Source of the DNA: Promicromonospora sp. Populi | GTDB taxonomy: Bacteria > Actinomycetota > Actinomycetes > Actinomycetales > Cellulomonadaceae | DNA length: 64,000 bases | Direction: 5' to 3' | NCBI RefSeq assembly: GCF_041081105.1 | Contig: NZ_CP163528.1 | Location: forward strand, 3,720,001-3,784,000 | Shown: in pieces, positions 57,699-64,000 of the stretch | How the letters are laid out: every line of letters begins with the position of its first letter | How positions within the stretch are numbered: position 1 is the stretch's first letter | The notes under the pieces: model-generated | The model's database searches: none | Seen by the model: only the letters and a program-made list of their open reading frames with translations | Told to the model about the DNA's origin: nothing | Made by a program: the position numbers and the translations under genes

Positions 57699-58561
57699 GC
57701 ACCGTGACCGTCCAGAGCGGCGTGCTGCGGGTGCTGCGCGTCGTCGTGATCGTGGCGCTCGTCGTCGCCACCGTGGTGCCGTTCCTGTACATGCTGTCCT
57801 TGAGCTTCGTACGGATCGACGACCTGCTGCGCGAGCCGTTGCGGGTGTTGCCGGCGCTGGACCGGATCACCACCGAGACGTATCGCGAGGTGCTGGCCTC
57901 GGAGGAGGACGGCGGGTACGGGTTCGCGCGGTTCATGCGCAACTCCGCGCTGGTCGCCGTGGGAGCCTCGGCGCTGACGGTCGCGCTGGTGGTCCCGGCG
58001 TCGTACGCGCTGACGCGCCTGCGGTTCGCGGGGCGCAGGCAGGTCTCGTGGCTGTTCCTGGCCGTGTACCTGTTCCCGACGATCATCATCGCGGTGCCGG
58101 TGTTCGTCGGGTTCCAGGTGCTGGGGCTCGGATCCTCGCTGGTGGGGCTCATGATCGCGTACATCGCGCTCACTGTGCCGGTCTCGGTGCACATGCTGCG
58201 CAACTACCTGATGGGCATCCCGGAGTCGATCGACGAGGCGGCTGTGATCGACGGCGCCTCGCGGCTGCAGATCCTGACCCGGATCACCGTGCCGCTCGCG
58301 ATGCCGACCATCATGTCGACCGCGCTGTACTCGTTCATGATTGCGTGGAACGAGTTCCTGTTCGCGCTCCTGTTCCTCTCGGCCCAGCAGGATCTGTGGA
58401 CGGTGTCGCTCGGGCTGACGCGCCTGGCGGACGGGCAGGAGGTGTCCAAGACGGTCCTCATGGCGGGCAGCGTGCTGCTCACGGTGCCGATCGTGATTCT
58501 GTACGGGGTGGCCGAGCGCGCTCTCACCGAGGGGCTGACCGCCGGCGCCGACAAGGGTTAG
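57695..58561 (+). CDS. ABC sugar importer, permease subunit (MalG type)
   Basis: A 288-residue permease with six helices. VVVIVALVVATVVPFLYMLS starts it; the EAA loop is ESIDEAAVIDGASRLQILTR followed by ITVPLAMPTI. FMIAWNEFLFALLFLSAQ is typical of MalG relatives. The ATG overlaps the stop of the MalF-type gene (ATGA). Together they form the membrane channel of the importer. Confidence 0.94.
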   Translation: MSTVTVQSGVLRVLRVVVIVALVVATVVPFLYMLSLSFVRIDDLLREPLRVLPALDRITTETYREVLASEEDGGYGFARFMRNSALVAVGASALTVALVVPASYALTRLRFAGRRQVSWLFLAVYLFPTIIIAVPVFVGFQVLGLGSSLVGLMIAYIALTVPVSVHMLRNYLMGIPESIDEAAVIDGASRLQILTRITVPLAMPTIMSTALYSFMIAWNEFLFALLFLSAQQDLWTVSLGLTRLADGQEVSKTVLMAGSVLLTVPIVILYGVAERALTEGLTAGADKG

Positions 58562-58590
58562 TCGAGCCAGACCAGAACTGAGGCACACAA

Positions 58591-59742
58591 GTGGCAGCAG
58601 GCGCGGGCGAGATCCTGCAGCTCATCCGGACCGGGCGGGCGACCACCCGTATCCAGGTGCTGGAGGTGACGGGGCTGTCGCGGGTCACCGTGGCACAGCG
58701 CATCGACGCGCTCGTCTCCGCGGGGATCATTCGCGCGGCGGGTGACGCGGGAGCCACCGGCGGACGGCGTTCGGAGCGGTTCGTGTTCGACCCGTCCGAC
58801 TCGCTGGTGCTCGCCGCGGCCCTGGAGCTGGACGGGGGCGAGGTGGCGATCGTCGACCCGCACGGGGCCTTGCTGGCCCGCGCGCCCCTGGCCGTGGACC
58901 TCACGGCCGGGCCTGCCGCCGTCGTGCCGCATCTGCTGGACGCGTTCGACGCCCTCCTGGCCGACGCCGACCTCAAGCCGGGCGCAGTCGGCGGGGTGGC
59001 GCTGTCCGTGCCGGGACCCGTGGACCCACGCGACCACCGCCTGTCCGACCCGCCAGTCATGCCGGGTTGGGGCGCGTGGCCTGTGGTGGAGGCGGTGCGC
59101 GAGCGGTTCGACGTACCGGTCCACCTCGAGAACGACGCCGATGCGATGGCGTACGGCGAGTTCACCGAGCTCGACGCCGCGCCCGACCGGCCGCAGCCGT
59201 TCGTGCTGGTCAAGGTGTCCAGGTTCCTCGGAGCAGGGCTCGTCGTCGACGGCCGCACGTTCCGCGGGGCCGACGGCGGCGCGGGCGACATCGGGCACAT
59301 CGACGTCGGCGGCGACGCCGTCTGCCGGTGCGGCCGGCGGGGCTGCCTCGCCGCCGAGGCAGGCGGCGCGGCGCTGCTGCGCCGCCTGCAGGAGGCGGGG
59401 TCCGACGTCGGCTCGCTCGCGGAGCTGCTGGCGCTCGCCGAGCGCGGGGACCCGCTCGTGACGGCGGAGCTGAACCGCGCCGCCGAGCTGATCGGACGGG
59501 TCCTGGCGGTGGTGGTCGGGGTGCTCAACCCGGCCGACCTCGTCGTGGCCGGGGAGCTGGCGGTGCCGACGATGATCGCCGGGATCCGCGCGGGCGTGTA
59601 CGCGGGGGCGCAGCCGCGGGCGACGGCGCGGCTGCGGATCCGGTCGGCCGTGCTGGGGTCGGACGCCGTGCTCATCGGGCTCGCGCGGGTCGCCGTCGAC
59701 GACCGGTTCTCGGCCGATGCGGTCGACGCGCGGCTGGGCTGA
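58591..59742 (+). CDS. ROK-family transcriptional regulator
   Basis: A 383-residue repressor. Residues about 10-70 form a winged helix (TTRIQVLEVTGLSRVTVAQR, IDALVSAGIIRAAG). The ROK sugar-sensing domain follows (about 75-380): VGGVALSVPGPVDP, HLENDADAMAYGE, GADGGAGDIGHIDVG, and the zinc signature CRCGRRGCLAAEAGG (CxCGxxGCLE; note Ala instead of the usual Glu). It lies 29 bases behind the importer and is the likely regulator of the hydrolase/importer cluster. GTG 58591 fits; Shine-Dalgarno is weak. Confidence 0.9.
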   Translation: MAAGAGEILQLIRTGRATTRIQVLEVTGLSRVTVAQRIDALVSAGIIRAAGDAGATGGRRSERFVFDPSDSLVLAAALELDGGEVAIVDPHGALLARAPLAVDLTAGPAAVVPHLLDAFDALLADADLKPGAVGGVALSVPGPVDPRDHRLSDPPVMPGWGAWPVVEAVRERFDVPVHLENDADAMAYGEFTELDAAPDRPQPFVLVKVSRFLGAGLVVDGRTFRGADGGAGDIGHIDVGGDAVCRCGRRGCLAAEAGGAALLRRLQEAGSDVGSLAELLALAERGDPLVTAELNRAAELIGRVLAVVVGVLNPADLVVAGELAVPTMIAGIRAGVYAGAQPRATARLRIRSAVLGSDAVLIGLARVAVDDRFSADAVDARLG

Positions 59743-59976
59743 CGGCGTCCCCACCCACCGGCGCTGCCCCACGTGGGACGGAGCGGGTGATCTTCTGCCG
59801 CTTTACTGAGTTGTGATCAATAGAAGGGTTCCGCACGCTCGTGCGCCCGGTACGTTCGGGCGCAGACGCCCGCCATGACGGGCATCCTGCTCGCCAACGG
59901 CGGCGAGCCCGGCGGTCAGCGGCGCCGGTCCAACAACTTCCGCGGGCGAGGAAGCCCCGGAGCGAGAGGCAGACCT

Positions 59977-62280
59977 ATGACGCAGCTTCATGCATCCCGA
60001 CCGCCACGATCAGGCCCAATACCCACGATCCTCACGGCAGTGGGTGTCGCCATGCTGCTCACCGGCGCCCTGCTGGCCACCACGTTCATGCTGGTGTTCC
60101 AGGGCAGCGTCGCCGCCGGTGCCGACCGGCTGGCCGACGGCGCGGGCCAGCTGAACGACGGCGTCCAGGCCGACCTGGTCTCCGGCGTCGGCGACCTCGG
60201 GGCTGGCGCCACCGAACTCAACAGCGGTGTGCAGGACGACGTGGTGCCGGGCGTCGAGGCGCTCGCGGACGGGGCAGGACAGCTCGACGAGGGAGCCGCG
60301 GAGCTGCGCGCGGGCGTGATCAAGCTGCACGACGGATCGAAGCTGATCGCGGACGGCACCGCGGAGACCGCGGTGGACGTCTCCGACCTGGCCGACGCGT
60401 CGCTGCTGCTCACTGATGGATCCAAGACGCTTCAGGCAGGTCTGGGCACGTTGAACGACAGGGCCCCGGTACTGGCCGACGGGGCAGGGCAGCTCGCGGA
60501 CGGGTCTGCCCTGGTGCAGGCGGGCATCGGAACCGTCAGCGACGGTGTGACCCCGCTGGACGCGGGTGCGCGTCAGCTTGCGTCCGGGTCTGGTGAGTTG
60601 CGGGCCGGCGTCGCGAAGGTGAGGGACGGTGTGACCCCGCTGAACGCGGGTGCCCGCAGCCTGGCTTCGGGCTCGCAGGAAGTGGCAACAGGGTCCGCCC
60701 GGGTTGACGCCGCCGCCGCCCAGCTCGCCGACGGTTCGGCACAGGTCTACGTCGGCAGCCAGACCTTGAACAACGGTCTGTCGCAGCTCGCGGCGAACAA
60801 CGGCACGATCCTGGGTGGCGTTTCTACGCTCCAGGCGGGCGCGGGCGCCCTCAAGTCTGGTGCTGCAGCGCTGGACGCCGGGGCCGACCAGGTCGCCGGT
60901 GGCCTTGGGCAGCTCAATGCCGGTGCCTCCGAGCTCGTAGCCGGGGCCGGGGCTGTCGCGACCGGGGCAGAGGGCGTGGCCGACGGTGCCGCATCAGTGG
61001 CCGGCGGCGTCTCCGCTGCGAAGAACGGTGCGGACGGTCTGGCCGGAAGCATCGGTGGCCTTGTCTCCGGGGCGCAGAATGTGCAGGGTGGCAACCAAGC
61101 CCTCAAGGCGCAGCTCACGAGCCTCGCCGACGCCACCGATGATCCGACGCTCAAGGCGCAGCTTCACATGCTTGCCGCAGACGCGGGCAATCTCGCCACC
61201 GGTGCTGGTCAGGTCAAGGCCGGTGCCGAGCAGGCGCAGGCTGGAGCCTCCGGTCTCGCCGCTTCATTGGGCACGCTGTCTACCGGTGCATCCAGGGTCT
61301 CGACTGGCGCGTCTGAGGTGGCCGGCGGTACGGCCGGGGTGTCTGCCGGTGTGCGACAGCTTGGCGGCGGGCTGGATCTCCTCTCTGACGGCGCGAACAC
61401 ACTGGCCGGGGGCGCGGAGCAGGTCAAGAACGGCAGTGCGAACCTGCAGGCTGGGCTCGACCAGCTAGCTCCGGGTGTGCAGCAGTACGTCGCTGGTGTG
61501 GGTTCGGCGTACGAGGGGAGCTCGACTCTCGTCGCGGGCTCGCAGCTTGTCGCCGGAGGCAATACCCAGCTGGCGCAGAGCACCCCGGCCTTGGCCGCGG
61601 GCGCCTCCCTGGTAGCGGGCGGTAACGCGACTCTGGCGGCCGGGACCGGTCAGCTGAAGGATGGTCTGCCTGCGCTGCTCTCCGGTGCGACGCGAGTGGC
61701 AGACGGCAACGCGACTCTGGCGGCCGGGACCGGCAAGCTCAAGGGCGGTCTGCCCGCGCTGCTCTCCGGCGCGACACGGGTAGCCGACGGTGGCGCCACA
61801 TTGGCCGCCTCCACGCCGGCGCTCGTCTCGGGTGTGGGACAGCTCCACGCCGGGTCCGGGCGCCTCGTGAACGGCATCATCGAGGTCCGCGACCGTGTGG
61901 TCCCGAAGGTCGCCAAGTCGCAGCGCCTCGCCGACGGCTCGGTGAAGGTCCGCGACGGGCTCGAGGAGGCTCGCACGGGCGCCCGCACGCTGGTCCAGGG
62001 CACGGGTGCGCTCGACGAAGGCACCCAGACGCTGGCCGCGGGTGCAACGACCCTCGCCGACGGCACGCAGCAGCTCGCCGACGGTTCCGCCCAGCTGGTG
62101 GCGGGCACCACGGAGGTGGCGTCCGGGACGGAGCTGCTGTCCGACGGCACGGGCGAGCTCCGCACCCGTGTGGATGGCTCGCCCTTGGGCGCCATCGGCG
62201 TTGTTGTTGTCCTCGCCGCAGCGCTCGGTCTGCTGCTGGCGGTCGCGGGCCTGATCCTGCTGGGCCGGCGCCGCGCCTGA
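59977..62280 (+). CDS. YhgE/Pip-like membrane protein with xxxLxxG heptad repeats
   Basis: A 767-residue protein with a membrane helix at each end (about 19-42, ILTAVGVAMLLTGALLATTF; about 742-764, GAIGVVVVLAAALGLLLAVA) and roughly 700 residues of glycine-punctuated heptads between (for example LADGAGQLADGSALVQAGIG, ASGSQEVATGSARVDAAAAQ). Gly/Leu at fixed heptad positions with Ala elsewhere suggests long helical hairpins or a coiled rod outside the cell. The pattern is the xxxLxxG repeat seen in YhgE/Pip proteins, some of which are phage receptors in Firmicutes or linked to type VII secretion. The usual ABC-2-like helices of full YhgE/Pip proteins are absent. ATG 59977 fits the first helix. 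Confidence 0.8.
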   Translation: MTQLHASRPPRSGPIPTILTAVGVAMLLTGALLATTFMLVFQGSVAAGADRLADGAGQLNDGVQADLVSGVGDLGAGATELNSGVQDDVVPGVEALADGAGQLDEGAAELRAGVIKLHDGSKLIADGTAETAVDVSDLADASLLLTDGSKTLQAGLGTLNDRAPVLADGAGQLADGSALVQAGIGTVSDGVTPLDAGARQLASGSGELRAGVAKVRDGVTPLNAGARSLASGSQEVATGSARVDAAAAQLADGSAQVYVGSQTLNNGLSQLAANNGTILGGVSTLQAGAGALKSGAAALDAGADQVAGGLGQLNAGASELVAGAGAVATGAEGVADGAASVAGGVSAAKNGADGLAGSIGGLVSGAQNVQGGNQALKAQLTSLADATDDPTLKAQLHMLAADAGNLATGAGQVKAGAEQAQAGASGLAASLGTLSTGASRVSTGASEVAGGTAGVSAGVRQLGGGLDLLSDGANTLAGGAEQVKNGSANLQAGLDQLAPGVQQYVAGVGSAYEGSSTLVAGSQLVAGGNTQLAQSTPALAAGASLVAGGNATLAAGTGQLKDGLPALLSGATRVADGNATLAAGTGKLKGGLPALLSGATRVADGGATLAASTPALVSGVGQLHAGSGRLVNGIIEVRDRVVPKVAKSQRLADGSVKVRDGLEEARTGARTLVQGTGALDEGTQTLAAGATTLADGTQQLADGSAQLVAGTTEVASGTELLSDGTGELRTRVDGSPLGAIGVVVVLAAALGLLLAVAGLILLGRRRA

Positions 62281-62284
62281 CCGT

Positions 62285-62329
62285 ACAGATCGCCGGGTCG
62301 GAGCGCAGCGCTCCGACCCGGCGATCTGT
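62285..62329. terminator. Bidirectional hairpin terminator
   Basis: A perfect 21-bp stem, arms 62285-62305 (starting ACAGATCGCCGGG) and 62309-62329, with loop CAG, lies between the convergent repeat-protein and DUF305 genes. Confidence 0.8.
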
Positions 62330-62343
62330 CGTTCAGCGCAAAG

Positions 62344-63144
62344 TCACAGCTCGGCGAGCATCTGGTCCAGGCGGTCGATCTCCGCCATCTGGTCGGCGGC
62401 GATGTTGTTCGCGAGCTCCAGGACCCGCTCCTCGCTGCCCGACGCAGCGACCTCCTCGCACATGGTGAGTGCGCCCTCATGGTGCTTGATCATGCCCTCC
62501 AGGAACAGCCGGTCGAACTGAGCCCCGGACGCGTCCTCGAGGTCCGCCAGCTCGGCGTCGGTCAGCATCCCGGGCATCTCCGCGGCGTCGTGCCCGTGCT
62601 CGGGAGCGCGCGGGCCGGAGCCGTCGCCGCTCTCGACGGTCACCGGCACGGGGTACTCGTTCTCCTCCAGCCAGCCCGACATCAGGTCGATCTCGCTGTC
62701 CTGCACCACGTCGATGCGGGTAGCGAAGGTCTTCAGCTGTTCGGACGCGGCCCGCTCCGGCGCGAGCTGCGCCACCTCGATCGCCTGGCTGTGGTGCCAG
62801 ATCATGTCGGTCAGGAAGTCGGCGTCCGCCTCCGAGAAGGGCGCCTGGGCGGGTGCCCCCTCGTAGTCCTCGGGCGCGATCGTCTCGGCCGCCTCGCCTG
62901 GCTTCCCCGGCTGCAGGACGACGGAGCTGGGCGTCGAGACCGGGGTGGGCTCCTCGTCGGGCCCGCACGCGGACAGCACAAGAGCCGGCGCGAGCACGGC
63001 CAGTCCGAACGCGACCGCCCGCGGTGACCACGACCGCCGTCGGGCAGACGCGAGGTTACGGCGCACCGGGCGGGGCCTCCGGGACTTGGGGGAACGGACC
63101 TCGATCTCTGTCTCCACGCGGCGATCCTCCCAGGAAAGTTTCAT
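62344..63144 (-). CDS. DUF305 lipoprotein
   Basis: A 266-residue protein: a long basic N-terminus (about 1-42), hydrophobic segment, lipobox LVLSAC (Cys about 60), then a DUF305 domain in two repeats: ADFLTDMIWHHSQAIEVAQL and DRLFLEGMIKHHEGALTMCE. Each has the paired HH plus Met/Glu pattern of this four-helix bundle, thought to bind metal (often copper). An acidic linker precedes it. ATG 63144 sits after GGGGTGA. Divergent from the LVIVD-repeat gene. Confidence 0.88.
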   Translation of the reverse strand: MKLSWEDRRVETEIEVRSPKSRRPRPVRRNLASARRRSWSPRAVAFGLAVLAPALVLSACGPDEEPTPVSTPSSVVLQPGKPGEAAETIAPEDYEGAPAQAPFSEADADFLTDMIWHHSQAIEVAQLAPERAASEQLKTFATRIDVVQDSEIDLMSGWLEENEYPVPVTVESGDGSGPRAPEHGHDAAEMPGMLTDAELADLEDASGAQFDRLFLEGMIKHHEGALTMCEEVAASGSEERVLELANNIAADQMAEIDRLDQMLAEL

Positions 63145-63222
63145 GAATCACCCCAAATTACTGGTGCTGTGAGAACGCTGTGAGTGAAACTACGTCAACC
63201 CGACCTAGGAGGTGTGACGCCC

Positions 63223-64000
63223 TTGCGTCGTCCTACCCTTACCCGATCTCGTGCACGTGGCGCCGCTGCCGCCGCCCTCGTGGCGACGCTGGCGGCAGGA
63301 AGCCTTGCCGTCGCGGCACCGAGCCTGGCATCTCCCGGCGACGGCGCGGCTGAGCTGGGCACGGCCACCTCGTCGACGACGTCGTCGGCCGACCCGGACG
63401 TACCCCCGGGCGAGACCGAGTCGTCGAAGATCACCCACCTGAGCAACCAGCCCAAGAACGGCGCGCTGCTCAGCACAGGCTCGGACATCGCGTTCCAGGG
63501 CGACTACGCCTTCGCCGGGAACTACGACGGCTTCACGGTCTACGACCTGTCCGACCCGGAGAACCCCGAGCAGGTGGTGCAGGTGTACTGCCCGGGCGGC
63601 CAGAACGACATCTCCGTCTACAAGGACATCCTGGTGCTGTCGACGGACTCTTCGCGCAGCGACGACTCGTGTGCGTCGACCTCGCTCCCGGCCACCAACA
63701 AGGCGGCTTGGGAGGGCATCAAGGTCTGGGACATCTCCAACCCGCTCGCCCCTGAGTACGTGCAGTCCGTCGAGACCGAGTGCGGCTCGCACACGCACTC
63801 CCTGGTCCCGTCGAAGAACAAGCGGGACGTGTACGTGTACGTCTCCTCGTACGCCCCGGACGGGACGTACCCCGACTGCCAGCCGCCGCACGACACGATC
63901 TCGATCGTGAAGGTCCCGCTGCGGACGCCGACGGCGGCTCGCGTCGTCGCCACGCCGAACCTGTTCCCCGACGGCGGCTACGAGGGCGACGACCGTGGTT
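63223..64000 (+). CDS. Secreted LVIVD-repeat (beta-propeller) protein, 3'-truncated
   Basis: The reading frame stays open to the window's end (259 residues visible). A signal peptide about 1-38 ends PSLASPG. Beta-propeller repeats follow: GSDIAFQGDYAFAGNYDGFT, VYDLSDPENPEQVVQVYCPG, DISVYKDILVLSTDSSR and KVWDISNPLAPEYVQSVETE, the blade pattern of LVIVD proteins. Cys residues in YCPG, DDSC and ETECG could form disulfides. TTG 63223 is chosen for AGGAGG ten bases upstream; a GTG at 63214 is too close to it. Function is not known. Divergent from DUF305, with which it may share a promoter region. Confidence 0.82.
   Translation, partial: MRRPTLTRSRARGAAAAALVATLAAGSLAVAAPSLASPGDGAAELGTATSSTTSSADPDVPPGETESSKITHLSNQPKNGALLSTGSDIAFQGDYAFAGNYDGFTVYDLSDPENPEQVVQVYCPGGQNDISVYKDILVLSTDSSRSDDSCASTSLPATNKAAWEGIKVWDISNPLAPEYVQSVETECGSHTHSLVPSKNKRDVYVYVSSYAPDGTYPDCQPPHDTISIVKVPLRTPTAARVVATPNLFPDGGYEGDDRG

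Noticed and set aside
63150..63200. Fourth copy of the ECF-like promoter (GTGCTGTGAGAACG ... CGTC)
   Set aside because: The -35-like block differs after TGTGA and CGTC lies three bases further than in copies A-C, so it is not in register.
1..64000. tRNA or rRNA genes, insertion sequences, prophage
   Set aside because: No tRNA-like cloverleaf with CCA-proximal and T-loop consensus, no rRNA, transposase, integrase or phage structural gene was recognised by reading both strands; a covariance search would settle the tRNA point.

Overview
The window is high-GC DNA from an actinobacterium. It is dense in genes on both strands and many genes start with GTG or TTG. Near-oriC genes also found together in Mycobacterium (dnaB with an intein; ino1-padR; PASTA penicillin-binding proteins; rpsF-ssb-rpsR-rplI) lie between about 34 and 53 kb. 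The gene content (GH2 beta-galactosidase, mannonate dehydratase, MsmX-dependent-type sugar importer, several secreted proteases and wall hydrolases) fits Micrococcales, perhaps Cellulomonadaceae or Promicromonosporaceae. That placement is inference. I saw no insertion sequence, prophage, CRISPR array, tRNA or rRNA.

Layout. 0-4 kb: 5'-truncated rRNA uracil methyltransferase, then two paralogous proteins joining a divergent sigma-factor-like core, a zinc-binding anti-sigma-like motif, a membrane segment and a low-complexity tail; the second is coupled to a 73-residue ORF. 4-9 kb: a structured leader with a possible leader peptide and an intrinsic terminator, a leucyl-tRNA synthetase lacking the CP1 editing domain, a voltage-gated channel, a GlsB-like membrane protein and a lipoprotein. 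9-16 kb: two NlpC/P60 wall hydrolases (one behind a c-di-AMP riboswitch), a secreted subtilisin, a membrane protein, a YcaQ/AlkZ-like protein, a GH25 muramidase, a stand-alone relative of the sigma-like N-terminal domain and an FBP/FusB-like protein. 16-30 kb: VOC-MerR(TipAS) operon with a tipA-type operator, XRE/methionine aminopeptidase pair, EamA/MocR pair, TfoX-like and Ddn-like proteins, lacZ, uxuA, RDD, VOC, TetR-SDR. 30-39 kb: DUF1206, lipoprotein, AI-2E permease, SigE-family sigma/anti-sigma pair, dnaB with a class 3 intein, DnaA-box-like cluster, MATE transporter, OmpR-type DNA-binding protein. 39-54 kb: large S8 protease, padR-ino1, two tandem PBPs, ribosomal/ssb operon, vapBC. 54-64 kb: sugar hydrolase divergent from an ABC importer and ROK regulator, an xxxLxxG repeat membrane protein, a DUF305 lipoprotein and a 3'-truncated LVIVD-repeat protein.

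Main discovery candidates. (1) Three promoter-like elements share a -35 block (AAGTGCTGTGACATCCG) and an ECF-like -10 (CGTC) at exactly the same spacing. Two sit six bases before the start codons of genes tied to the sigma-like family (73-aa ORF plus sigma-like operon; stand-alone 85-aa relative). The third points towards the leucyl-tRNA synthetase leader. This suggests an autoregulated, membrane-linked regulon. (2) The LeuRS is full in frame but about 200 residues short, exactly where the editing domain should be. (3) Four TGACCG repeats at 11-bp intervals precede the large S8 protease and lie next to a gene for an OmpR/SARP-type DNA-binding protein without a receiver. Many starts in the window also look leaderless (a -10-like hexamer six to eight bases before the ATG).
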